Virus record (IMG/VR): IMGVR_UViG_3300022927_000080
Coordinates: 1-30,468 of that record
Strand: one strand, 5' to 3'
DNA: 30,468 nt
Origin: a virus
In this document: piece by piece, positions 1-7,685 of the stretch
Layout of the letters: each line of letters begins with the position of its first letter
How positions within the stretch are numbered: the stretch's first letter is position 1
The notes under the pieces: model-generated
Database searches by the model: none
Told to the model about the DNA's origin: nothing
The model's input: only the letters and a program-made list of their open reading frames with translations
Made by a program: the position numbers and the translations under genes

Positions 1-707
1 GGATTGTCTGATTTTGACTCATCAAACTGTAGACCAATTTGTGATAGTTGAAGTAGCGCCTGTCCACGCATTTCTTCGTTGTAGGTATAACCACGCCAGT
101 TACTACGTGTAGCATAACGCTCACATAATTTGACGAACATATGGGCTAGTTTATTGGTCATTTGTCCGTGATCTTTTGAAAACTTACCGTTATCAAGGGT
201 GCCCTTCCAATGGCTCTTAGCAACTAGGTATGGTTTACCCTCGTCGTCAACTTTAAAATGTTGGAACGGTGGAAAGTTAACCTTGGCATGCACTTTGTCA
301 TCAATTCCATAATCTTCTTGTTCTCGAGCTTCTTCAATATCATCAAACATTTCCTCAATCTTAGCACGTTTTTTTAACTGTGCTTTGGTAGGTTTTTTAG
401 GAACCTTTGGAATGTGATCCCATGTCATTACACGGAATACCAAATCTGTGTCTGCTATTGTCTTTGGATCTAATTCCTCACCGTACTCTCTCTTGTAATT
501 GAGACACTTTAGATCTCTTGCTTCTTTAAGGCGAGTTTTGTTAATTTTCTTAATGTCATGTATGATGATATCAAAGTCAGAATCAGTATCAAAGTTCTTG
601 TAAGCACAATAACTCTTCTTTGACTTGTGTATTTCCTTTAATATATCTCTATTATTAAGATAATTTACTCTACGTCCTGTCCTGGTAATTACTTTATCTT
701 CTGACAC
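1..707 (-). CDS. 55: T4 gp55-like late-transcription sigma factor (partial, 3' end beyond window)
   Basis: The gene reads leftward from a GTG at 707-705, preceded by AAGGAG with a 9-nt spacer, and stays open for 235 codons to the window edge. gp55 replaces the host sigma on RNA polymerase and directs it to TATAAATA-type late promoters. The N-terminus (VNYLNNRDILKEI, about residues 14-26) resembles the start of T4 gp55. Residues about 185-235 (NKLAHMF, then NWRGYTYNEEMRGQ, then GLQFDESKSDN) align with the sigma region-2-like core of T4 gp55, which has SGYT, EM and FDETKYKNP at the same places. Between these blocks lies about 130 residues absent from T4 gp55, charged and lysine/glutamate-rich, then FPPFQHFKV and KSHWKGT. 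From memory this insertion is usual in marine T4-like phages. A consensus sigma-70 promoter lies directly upstream. It diverges from the structural genes it would activate. The C-terminus, including any clamp-binding motif, is outside the window. Confidence 0.88.
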   Translation of the reverse strand, partial: MSEDKVITRTGRRVNYLNNRDILKEIHKSKKSYCAYKNFDTDSDFDIIIHDIKKINKTRLKEARDLKCLNYKREYGEELDPKTIADTDLVFRVMTWDHIPKVPKKPTKAQLKKRAKIEEMFDDIEEAREQEDYGIDDKVHAKVNFPPFQHFKVDDEGKPYLVAKSHWKGTLDNGKFSKDHGQMTNKLAHMFVKLCERYATRSNWRGYTYNEEMRGQALLQLSQIGLQFDESKSDN

Positions 708-736
708 TTTAGGGTTCTCCTTGTTTGATACTAATA

Positions 737-764
737 ATTATACAGCCGATTAGCCACCTGTCAA
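737..764 (-). promoter_or_regulatory. Consensus sigma-70 promoter for gp55
   Basis: On the minus strand TTGACA (764-759) and TATAAT (742-737) are separated by 16 bp, a perfect match to both consensus hexamers. Transcription would start near 730, about 22 nt before the GTG of the late sigma gene. This fits expression by unmodified host polymerase before late transcription begins. Confidence 0.85.
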
Positions 765-770
765 CCTTTT

Positions 771-799
771 TTGGTTTAGCAATTATATACTACTATAAT
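771..799 (+). promoter_or_regulatory. Possible sigma-70-like promoter, weak -35
   Basis: On the plus strand TATAAT (794-799) has TTGGTT (771-776) 17 bp upstream. The -10 is perfect but the -35 matches only TTG. It could give some host-polymerase transcription of the baseplate genes, or the AT-rich match may be chance. The late box just downstream is the better candidate. Confidence 0.3.
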
Positions 800-806
800 A
801 GGTTGA

Positions 807-814
807 AATAAATA
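807..814 (+). promoter_or_regulatory. T4-type late promoter box AATAAATA before gp48-like gene
   Basis: AATAAATA differs from the T4 late consensus TATAAATA only in the first base. It lies 18 nt upstream of the gp48-like ATG, leaving room for a start site and the ACGGAG ribosome-binding site at 821-826. It would be recognised by the gp55-like sigma encoded divergently next door. Confidence 0.65.
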
Positions 815-832
815 GTATAAACGGAGAACAAT

Positions 833-1894
833 ATGGCAACACGAGAAGAAGCGATAGAGAGACTGATTGCTCAGGGACTGTCTAGATCACAGGCTGAACA
901 AATTGTGGCCAACGATGACGGCCTTGAAACTAATGTCACGCCTATCCTCGGTGGTTTAGCACTTGGTGGTGCCACACAGCGTAACCCCACTCCTAACTTA
1001 GAGGGATATAACACTGTTGAGGAAGAAGTGATAACACCCGTAGAGCCTAACAGCAATCAGGGAGAGCCTGGCGGGTTTGATCCTGAACTATTTAAGCAAC
1101 AGGCCAACATCAGAGATATCGAACACACCACTGATGATTGGAGATTCCGCATGCGATTGGCTCCTAGAAGCCAGGACTTATACAAGTCTGGTGATCCAGG
1201 CATACTACGACCATTGGTAGAGACAGACGGTGTAATATTTCCATATACACCTCAGATACAGATCAACTATCAGGCAAATTATTCAGAATCACAGCCCACA
1301 CACAGTAATTACAAACAATTATTTTATCAAAACAGTGCTGTTACAGACATTAACTTAACAGCCACATTTACAGCACAGAGCACTAGAGAAGCAGACTACT
1401 TATTGGCCGCAATACACTTCTTTAAGTCCTGTACCAAAATGTTTTATGGACAGGATCAGAATAAGGGAGCACCGCCACCGTTGGTGTATTTAGATGGGTT
1501 TGGTGAACATCAATTCAACGAAATGCCTTGTGTTATAAATCAATTTAATTATATGTTGCCAGGAGATGTTGATTATGTGAGAACCAGTGGTGACTCAGGT
1601 GCCGCATCTATAGATTTATCTGAAAAGAGAGCATCAACAACATCATATAAATCTCCACTCTCAAGATTATTTGATCTCTTTAGCCAAGGAATAGGCAAAG
1701 GAGGAGGTCCTCGCAACTCACAACGTGTCAACCCCATTGGCAGTTTAAGCCAAGGTAAGCAGGATTATGTGCCTACTAAGATAGAATTCACGTTGATATT
1801 GTTACCAATAGTAACACGTAAGAGACAGGCCACTGAATTCAGTCTAGAGAAATACGCATCCGGCGAATTGTTAAGCAAAAGAGGTATGTGGTAA
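833..1894 (+). CDS. 48: Baseplate tail-tube cap protein, gp48-like
   Basis: This 353-residue protein has the length of T4 gp48 (about 364 aa) and the sequence character I associate with gp48 of marine T4-like phages, where it caps the hub and starts tail-tube polymerisation. The core runs from about residue 100 to 350 and includes WRFRMRLAP, GVIFPYTPQIQINYQANY, THSNYKQLFYQNS, TATFTAQSTREADYLLAAIHF and KMFYGQDQNKG. The first 55 residues are a separate extension: a short helix (EEAIERLIAQGLSRSQAEQIV), then VTPILGGLALGGAT at residues 35-48, a peptide also found at the C-terminus of the 922-aa protein two genes on. A glycine-rich loop (GKGGG) lies near residue 287. The start is ATG with ACGGAG 6 nt upstream. 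The stop overlaps the next start as TAATG. gp54-like is the main alternative, because gp48 and gp54 are related in role. Confidence 0.65.
   Translation: MATREEAIERLIAQGLSRSQAEQIVANDDGLETNVTPILGGLALGGATQRNPTPNLEGYNTVEEEVITPVEPNSNQGEPGGFDPELFKQQANIRDIEHTTDDWRFRMRLAPRSQDLYKSGDPGILRPLVETDGVIFPYTPQIQINYQANYSESQPTHSNYKQLFYQNSAVTDINLTATFTAQSTREADYLLAAIHFFKSCTKMFYGQDQNKGAPPPLVYLDGFGEHQFNEMPCVINQFNYMLPGDVDYVRTSGDSGAASIDLSEKRASTTSYKSPLSRLFDLFSQGIGKGGGPRNSQRVNPIGSLSQGKQDYVPTKIEFTLILLPIVTRKRQATEFSLEKYASGELLSKRGMW
935..976 (+). repeat. Shared peptide motif, copy 1 (VTPILGGLALGGAT)
   Basis: This encodes residues 35-48 of the gp48-like protein. It matches residues 900-913 of the 922-aa protein (4903-4944) at 11 of 14 positions, with many synonymous base differences, so the peptide rather than the DNA is conserved. 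Confidence 0.7.
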
Positions 1895-2202
1895 TGGCAA
1901 CAGAAACGCAATATACATCACGCTCTCCCTATTTTACTACCGCTAAGGTAGATGGATATTTGGAAATCAGAAATGATCGCAAGATACCCAAGTATGCCAG
2001 CGATCGAAAATTTAGGATAACAGCAAAATATCAATATCGTCCAGACATGCTGGCGAATGATCTGTATGACGACCCACAGTTATGGTGGGTGTTCGCACAG
2101 CGTAACCCAAACACGATACAAGATCCTATATATGATTTCGTAGTAGGCAAGACGATATACCTACCTACATTAGACACGCTAAAGAAAGCACTGGGCTTTT
2201 AA
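1894..2202 (+). CDS. 53: Baseplate wedge protein gp53
   Basis: A 102-residue protein of the gp53 family, which joins baseplate wedges in T4. The hallmark stretch is YQYRPDMLANDLYDDPQLWW, then FAQRNPN, DPIYDFV and VGKTIYLP near the C-terminus, a LysM-like end typical of the family. T4 gp53 is about twice as long, so this is the short marine form. The frame is open from a GTG at 1888, but ATG at 1894 is preferred. It makes a TAATG overlap with the upstream stop and places AGAGG (1880-1884) 9 nt upstream, whereas the GTG would have only 3 nt. The overlap suggests translational coupling to the gp48-like gene. Confidence 0.88.
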   Translation: MATETQYTSRSPYFTTAKVDGYLEIRNDRKIPKYASDRKFRITAKYQYRPDMLANDLYDDPQLWWVFAQRNPNTIQDPIYDFVVGKTIYLPTLDTLKKALGF

Positions 2203-2205
2203 TAA

Positions 2206-4974
2206 ATGGCTACTAGTCAAGAAATCAATGCCATCAAGACACTGGCGCAGATCAATGTTGATCGATCTAAGGAGTTAGTCACACAGAGTGATGATCTCAC
2301 AGAACCTTATTTCATAGGACTTAACAAGAATAAAAGTCCCAAGTCAGATCAAGTGGTGTTTGCCAAACAACAATCAGCAGTAGAACTTCAGATACAGTCT
2401 AACGAACAGAGTATATTAGACATTCAGCAAGTTGTTACCGACGGCAGTGCTAACTATCAAGTGCTAAACCTTAGACAACAGAACAGAGATCTAGCAGAAG
2501 CCAAAGACAAGATTGAGGATGCTAGATCATTGGCTGGCGACGACACTATAACAAGTCAATTTAGTATTGGTGAGGTCATTGATGAGGAAAAAGAAGCCCG
2601 CAAAGAAAACGCAACAGTACAGACACCTCCTATAGAGAATGTACCTACAGCAAATACTCCTGTTACCAGCAACGCAAATGAGACTATTGCTGATAACGAT
2701 GGCAACGATATTAATTTCCAAACATCAGATGATCAGGGAGCGATCAGCAACGATAATGCTTCAGGGTCTACAGGACAAGGAACCAGTACTGGTGATCGAA
2801 CATCAGATGATGTTGATATGGGACAAACAGTGTCAACAGCGGAAAAAGGCATAACAATACCAGACAATTATACTAAACCATTTGATGCTCAGCCTAACGT
2901 ACTAAGAGAATTAGGGCATTATACCTATCAGATATCAATATATCTACAGAGCAAAGATGAATATGTACAGTTAGTCTCATCAAAAGAAAAAATACCAACA
3001 GGGGATCTCATAATACAAAGTGGCGGAATATCCTTAGACGAAAGAGTTGAAGAGTTTAAAGATTATGATTACTACATTGATGACCTAGAGATAGAGTCTC
3101 TAATGCCACAAGAAGTGGGCGGAGCAACTAATGCGACTAGCCTATCATTTAAAATAACAGAGCCATATGGTTTTACTTTCCTCTCAGCACTAAAGAAGGC
3201 CGCACTGCGTAAGATGGACGGCGAAAGCAGTGATTTCCTTAAACAACACTATCTTATGGTAATTAGATTCTTTGGAGAGGATGACGACGTTCAACAGGCA
3301 GGGGGAACAACAGCAGGAGGTTCAGCTACTCCAGCTACATTAGTAGAAAAATTTATTCCTTTTAGAATAAACAAGATAACCTCAAAGGCTACAACTGGTG
3401 CTGTTGAATATAACGTAGAAGGACTATCAGCCAATCATAATGAGGGCTTTGGCCAGAAGAGAGCCGCGATACCCTTCCAGGTTGAGATCAAAGGCCAAAC
3501 ACTAAATGATCTGTTTAATGGCACAGACGATACTAGAGAGATAACAACTGTGAATGCCGCAACAGGTGGCAGAGAGAACCAACCGGCGGTGTTGACACAA
3601 CCAGCAGGGGTTAATACAACCAGCAAGACTTCCATCAGTACAGGATTAGTTACAGCAATGAATAACAGAATGAAAAAACTTGCTGATGAAGGCAAGATAG
3701 GAATTGCTGACAAATATAAAGTAACATTTGATATTCCCTCAGGTATGGCATCAGCAAGGATTAAACCACCAGGCACGGTTAAAAAAGAAAAAACAGCGAT
3801 GTCAGATCCAGGACTTGGAGCCAGCGTATATCTATCATCCCGAGGTCAGGTAGACGGTGAAACATTTTTGATTAGCGCCAATGCTGGTCAACAGTTTCAG
3901 CAGTTCATTGATACCGTAACCAGGACTAGCACTTATATTACAGATCAACAGACATTTCATCTTGATCCAAATACTGGAGACCCTAAACAAAATGAAAAGA
4001 GTAATGAGGTCATGGCATGGTTCCGTATTGGAGTCAACACTAAACCTATAGGGTGGGACGAGATAAGAAACGATTGGGCATACGAAATTGAATATGTTGT
4101 AGTACCATCTCAGGTCAGTGATCTTAAGAGTGAATTCTTCCCCAAATCTAAGTTTTACGGAGTACACAAGAAATATAATTATTGGTTTACAGGAGAAAAC
4201 ACAGAAGTATTGAGTTATGAGGTTGACTACAATGCTCTATATTACATAGGTATAGGACAGGAAGTTCCTAAGTTGCCCACAGACAGTGCTAACAAGGATG
4301 ATCAACATGCTAAGGTTGTAGAACCACCCACAGCAAGTTCAGGAGGTGTTGATGCTAAATCATCAGAACCTGCGGCCAGAGGTGCTAGTGTACTGTATTC
4401 ACCTACAGACTATGCTCAACTGCGTATGGAAATATATGGTGACCCAGCCTACATCGTACAGAATGATGTGTTCTATGGATTGGGAGAATATAACGACAGA
4501 TTTCTACCTGACGGAACTATCAACATGGATGGCTTTGAGACATTGGTAGAAATTAATTGGAACACCATTGAAGACTACAATGATGAGACTGGTACAGTTG
4601 AAATCAAAGCAATAGAGAAGAAATCTACCAAACAGAGAGACATCACAGGCACCGACGGTATGATATACTGTCTTACAAAAGTAACAAATAAATTTAATAA
4701 TGGCCAATTCACTCAAGAGGTAAACGGAATTATGCGTGAGTTCCAAGAATCAGGTGTGGCTAATAGTACCAAAGAAACCAATGGGGATAATGTAGGTAGA
4801 GATGAAACATTATCAATAAGATCTCCGGTAGTCAATGTAGTAGGACGTTCTTCATCAGCTTCTACTCCTAGACTAGGAACAACTAGTTCTGGACCAACAA
4901 GGGTAACTCCGGTTCTAGGTGGATTGACCTTATCAGGTGCGACTTTCCAAGCACCAGATGATGATGCGAGTTAA
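2206..4974 (+). CDS. Large baseplate hub-like structural protein, possibly with gp27-type role
   Basis: I cannot assign this 922-residue protein to a named T4 gene with certainty. Residues about 65-120 look like coiled coil (QSNEQSILDIQQ and LRQQNRDLAEAKDKIEDA). Residues about 145-215 are a low-complexity linker rich in N, D, S, T and G. A folded region starts near residue 220 and includes YQISIYLQSKDEYVQLV, ITEPYGFTFLSALKKAA, FIPFRINKI and a KYNYWFTGENTEVLSYEVDY block near residue 655. The C-terminal tail repeats the VTPxLGGLxLxGAT peptide of the gp48-like protein. It lies directly before the gp5-like spike gene, where a hub subunit is expected, and no separate gp27 gene is visible. A gp27-like role binding the spike is therefore a reasonable inference, not a demonstrated homology. 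It starts 3 nt after the gp53 stop with no clear ribosome-binding site. Confidence 0.6.
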   Translation: MATSQEINAIKTLAQINVDRSKELVTQSDDLTEPYFIGLNKNKSPKSDQVVFAKQQSAVELQIQSNEQSILDIQQVVTDGSANYQVLNLRQQNRDLAEAKDKIEDARSLAGDDTITSQFSIGEVIDEEKEARKENATVQTPPIENVPTANTPVTSNANETIADNDGNDINFQTSDDQGAISNDNASGSTGQGTSTGDRTSDDVDMGQTVSTAEKGITIPDNYTKPFDAQPNVLRELGHYTYQISIYLQSKDEYVQLVSSKEKIPTGDLIIQSGGISLDERVEEFKDYDYYIDDLEIESLMPQEVGGATNATSLSFKITEPYGFTFLSALKKAALRKMDGESSDFLKQHYLMVIRFFGEDDDVQQAGGTTAGGSATPATLVEKFIPFRINKITSKATTGAVEYNVEGLSANHNEGFGQKRAAIPFQVEIKGQTLNDLFNGTDDTREITTVNAATGGRENQPAVLTQPAGVNTTSKTSISTGLVTAMNNRMKKLADEGKIGIADKYKVTFDIPSGMASARIKPPGTVKKEKTAMSDPGLGASVYLSSRGQVDGETFLISANAGQQFQQFIDTVTRTSTYITDQQTFHLDPNTGDPKQNEKSNEVMAWFRIGVNTKPIGWDEIRNDWAYEIEYVVVPSQVSDLKSEFFPKSKFYGVHKKYNYWFTGENTEVLSYEVDYNALYYIGIGQEVPKLPTDSANKDDQHAKVVEPPTASSGGVDAKSSEPAARGASVLYSPTDYAQLRMEIYGDPAYIVQNDVFYGLGEYNDRFLPDGTINMDGFETLVEINWNTIEDYNDETGTVEIKAIEKKSTKQRDITGTDGMIYCLTKVTNKFNNGQFTQEVNGIMREFQESGVANSTKETNGDNVGRDETLSIRSPVVNVVGRSSSASTPRLGTTSSGPTRVTPVLGGLTLSGATFQAPDDDAS
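4903..4944 (+). repeat. Shared peptide motif, copy 2 (VTPVLGGLTLSGAT)
   Basis: Residues 900-913, ending 9 residues before the C-terminus of the 922-aa protein. It is the counterpart of residues 35-48 of the gp48-like protein (935-976). Confidence 0.7.
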
Positions 4975-4977
4975 ATA
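4970..4977 (+). promoter_or_regulatory. TAAATA box 5 nt before the gp5-like start
   Basis: GTTAAATA overlaps the upstream stop codon and ends 5 nt before the ATG at 4983. It matches only the TAAATA core of the late consensus. It may be a weak late promoter or just an AT-rich junction. The ATG has no good ribosome-binding site. Confidence 0.25.
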
Positions 4978-4982
4978 GAAAC

Positions 4983-7226
4983 ATGGCAGAAAATATACAA
5001 AGAAATATAGGGCGAGGAAAGGCCTACAAATACGATAAAGAGGGAGTACCCTCGGAGTTTGGGCCGTTTATAGGAACGGTCAAGAACAACGTAGATCCTA
5101 CAAGGAAAGGCAGGCTTCAAGTCTATATAGAACAATTTGGTGGCGAAAATCCAAATGACGAAAGCAACTGGAGAACCGTCAACTACGCATCTCCCTTCTA
5201 TGGTGACATAGGCAGGATGGATGAAAGTATGCGTAACAGTGTAGATGGCACGGGCGAGTTCGTTGGCAACAAGCACACCTATGGCATGTGGTTCACACCA
5301 CCAGACATAGGCACAAGAGTTATTTGTATATTCATAGGTGGCAGTCCGGACGAAGGTTACTACATAGCCTGTGTTCCAACCAGAGGATTGGGTCACATGT
5401 TACCAGCGATTGGAGCATCGACCAAGTATGTACAAAATTCATCAACTTCAAAATACCTAGCAGGCGCTAGTCAAGTACCAGTAACAGAGATCAATGACAT
5501 GAATAACTCGGTCATTGAGAATCCAAGATATTATGATCAAGCTAAACCAGTACATGAAGTGTTGGCGTATGAATTGTTTCAACAGGGGCTGATAACTGAC
5601 ACAACTCGTGGACCCATAACGAGTTCCAGCCATAGAGAATCGCCTAGCAAGGTGTTTGGTCTCAGTACTCCGGGCCTTCCTATATATGAGGGAGGGATGT
5701 CTGAAACCACTATTAAGACACAGTTAGAAAAGGGAGAGATCACTTCTGATCAGATCAAGGTAGTTGGCCGACGTGGTGGGCACAGCGTTGTCTTAGACGA
5801 TGGTGACATATCAGGTAAAGACCAAGTTATTAGAATTAGAACTGCCAAAGGTCACCAAATCACAATGAGTGATGACGGTGATTCATTCTATATCATACAT
5901 GCTAACGGACAGACATGGCTCGAGCTCGGCAAGGAAGGTACTGTAGATGTATTTTCCACAAACTCTGTCAATGTGAGGACACAAGGCAGTATCAACCTAC
6001 ATGCTGACAAGGAAATTAATATGTCAGCAGGCACCAAGATCAATATGTATGGTAAGCAAGAAATAAATTTAGAATCGTTGACATTAAATCAACGAGGAGA
6101 CACAGATATCAAGTTATACAGCAAGTCTAGGATATCAGCTAGGTCTGATGGTGTCATCGCACTTCAGGCAGACAAGACAACCAGTATTAAGGCAGGTGAT
6201 TCTGTTCCAATTGAAGCAGGATGTATAAATCTTAACGGAGGCGGTGGTTTACCAGCAACACCAGTTAAAACCATACGTAAAAATAAACTACCTGACACTA
6301 AATTTAATGATCAAACAGGTTGGCAAGTTGAAACCGGCACGTTAGAAACCATTACAAGCAGAGCACCAACACACGAACCTTATCCATATCACGGACTAGG
6401 AATAGAAAATTCAGCAGATCTAGGAGCAGAAACAGTTTCGTCAGCACCCGCTAAAACACAGGCTAAAATTGAGCAGGCACTGGCCAAGACACCTGACGGA
6501 ATAGGACTGGACCAATATACAGCACAGGCCAAAGCAACTAAAGGCATAGGTACTTTAAATGTTGACCAGACCACAGGAATAATGGCACAGTTAGGCAAAG
6601 AGACCAATCAACGCTTTGACGAATTTTCTATAGAAAACGGTCTAGGTAAGTTTGGACTCAGTCCAACGCAGTTAGAAGAAACAGGTTATCTCAAACCAGG
6701 AACAACAGCAAACTTCTTATCAGACCCATCAAGAACATCAACTGACGCATTTGGTCGGACTAAAACTGACTTTGAAAAAGTGCTGTCAAACACCAATGTC
6801 TGGACCAACAAAGGAGGAGCAGAAAATCTCACAACATTCCTCAATTCACAGAGTACACAGGATAGAGTAATACAAGATGTGTATTCAAATGACCTTAGCA
6901 AATTAAAAGCTAATGGAGTCCTTAAAGGAACTGAATCGCCAGAGGATATTGCCGGTATTCTTAATGCTAGTGCCAGGTACGGTAATGACAAGGTGATAGC
7001 GTGGACTAACAACAGTCAGGATATCTCCCAATCATTGTCAAACGACATGAGCCAAACTTTGAGAAATGCTCAATACTCAACAAAATTCGTTGACACTAAG
7101 ATAACACCTGATCTCAGTGGCTTTAGTTCACCCGGCGGGTATGCTAATACGACACAGAGAAGCGGTATTGACAGTGCCGCCGAGGCATTTAGCAGTAGCG
7201 GCAAGGTTCCGTACCCTAAATTTTAA
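4983..7226 (+). CDS. 5: Central baseplate spike, gp5-like, with a non-T4 C-terminal domain
   Basis: A 747-residue spike protein. Residues about 25-135 form the gp5/VgrG-type OB domain (GPFIGTVKNNVDPTRKGRLQ, then MWFTPPDIGTRVICIFIGG and GYYIACV). Residues about 265-421 look like the triple-stranded beta-helix needle: short alternating strands such as VDVFSTNSVNVRTQGSINL, INMSAGTKINMYGKQEINLE and TSIKAGDSV. The T4 lysozyme domain that normally sits between these parts is absent. Instead, after a linker with RAPTHEPYPYHGLG near residue 459, residues about 506-680 form an extra domain with GKFGLSPTQLEETGYLKPGT and ESPEDIAGILNASARYG. This could be a distant transglycosylase-like muralytic domain, with E540 (GKETN) as a candidate catalytic glutamate; that is tentative. 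Marine T4-like gp5 proteins often carry such a tail, as I remember. The protein would trimerise under the hub and pierce the outer membrane. Confidence 0.85.
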   Translation: MAENIQRNIGRGKAYKYDKEGVPSEFGPFIGTVKNNVDPTRKGRLQVYIEQFGGENPNDESNWRTVNYASPFYGDIGRMDESMRNSVDGTGEFVGNKHTYGMWFTPPDIGTRVICIFIGGSPDEGYYIACVPTRGLGHMLPAIGASTKYVQNSSTSKYLAGASQVPVTEINDMNNSVIENPRYYDQAKPVHEVLAYELFQQGLITDTTRGPITSSSHRESPSKVFGLSTPGLPIYEGGMSETTIKTQLEKGEITSDQIKVVGRRGGHSVVLDDGDISGKDQVIRIRTAKGHQITMSDDGDSFYIIHANGQTWLELGKEGTVDVFSTNSVNVRTQGSINLHADKEINMSAGTKINMYGKQEINLESLTLNQRGDTDIKLYSKSRISARSDGVIALQADKTTSIKAGDSVPIEAGCINLNGGGGLPATPVKTIRKNKLPDTKFNDQTGWQVETGTLETITSRAPTHEPYPYHGLGIENSADLGAETVSSAPAKTQAKIEQALAKTPDGIGLDQYTAQAKATKGIGTLNVDQTTGIMAQLGKETNQRFDEFSIENGLGKFGLSPTQLEETGYLKPGTTANFLSDPSRTSTDAFGRTKTDFEKVLSNTNVWTNKGGAENLTTFLNSQSTQDRVIQDVYSNDLSKLKANGVLKGTESPEDIAGILNASARYGNDKVIAWTNNSQDISQSLSNDMSQTLRNAQYSTKFVDTKITPDLSGFSSPGGYANTTQRSGIDSAAEAFSSSGKVPYPKF

Positions 7227-7228
7227 TA

Positions 7229-7236
7229 GATAAATA
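7229..7236 (+). promoter_or_regulatory. Late promoter box GATAAATA before gp25
   Basis: GATAAATA is one mismatch from the T4 late consensus and lies 2 nt after the gp5-like stop. It ends only 5 nt before the gp25 ATG, and no ribosome-binding site is visible. If it is used, the transcript would begin at or next to the start codon. Confidence 0.5.
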
Positions 7237-7241
7237 TTAGC

Positions 7242-7616
7242 ATGGCTACTTATATTGGATTCAATACTATAGGAAAGAAGAGAAAGTTTACTCTCACGGA
7301 TTATGATCTCGTGGTGCGTGACGTTCTCAATAGTCTATTGATTAGGAAAGGCGAGAAGTTAGGACGTCCAGATTACGGAACAGATTTATGGGGTCTAATA
7401 TTTGAGCCATTAACTGACCAAGTACTTAAACAGTTACAACAGGAACTAAGAGAGACCATCCAACAAGACCCTCGTGTTAGATTTGAAGACGCACAGGCGT
7501 ATACTCAGCCTAATGGCATTCTAGTGGAACTATTCATAACAGTTCTTCCAACATCAGAACAACAACGACTAAGTTTGTTTTTTAACAAAGACGAACAGAC
7601 ACTACAACTAATATAA
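7242..7616 (+). CDS. 25: Baseplate wedge protein gp25
   Basis: A 124-residue protein, close to T4 gp25 (132 aa) and to the gp25/GpW-like family found in contractile injection systems. Recognisable parts are DLVVRDVLNSLLIRKGEK, then GRPDYGTDLWGLIFEPLTD (the family's GxPxxGTxLxxLLFEP-type signature) and LQQELRETIQQDPRVRFED. gp25 clamps to gp6 in the wedge and helps to start sheath assembly. The gene stands alone between two short gaps, each with a GATAAATA box, and is followed by gp6 as in T4. The start is ATG at 7242; no Shine-Dalgarno sequence precedes it. Nothing is truncated. Confidence 0.95.
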   Translation: MATYIGFNTIGKKRKFTLTDYDLVVRDVLNSLLIRKGEKLGRPDYGTDLWGLIFEPLTDQVLKQLQQELRETIQQDPRVRFEDAQAYTQPNGILVELFITVLPTSEQQRLSLFFNKDEQTLQLI

Positions 7617-7645
7617 TATCTCCGTATTAAATTATAAAGTACGCA

Positions 7646-7674
7646 GTTATCTAAGGTGATAAATACTGGATAAC
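7646..7674 (+). promoter_or_regulatory. Late promoter box GATAAATA before gp6, inside inverted repeats
   Basis: The 69-nt gap between gp25 and gp6 carries GATAAATA at 7658-7665, 20 nt before the gp6 ATG, with an AGAGAG ribosome-binding stretch between. GTTATC (7646-7651) can pair with GATAAC (7669-7674), or TTATC (7647-7651) with the GATAA of the box itself. The pairings are short and may be chance. Confidence 0.55.
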
Positions 7675-7685
7675 AGAGAGACACT

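Noticed and set aside
1888-1893. Upstream GTG start for gp53
   Set aside because: It would sit only 3 nt after AGAGG. The ATG at 1894 has proper spacing and a TAATG overlap.
4971-5396. 141-codon antisense frame over the gp5-like start
   Set aside because: It lies fully opposite a clear OB-domain coding region, has no family features and no promoter or ribosome-binding site.
4983-7226. T4-type lysozyme domain in the spike
   Set aside because: No lysozyme-like stretch is present between the OB domain and the needle, so no such domain is annotated.
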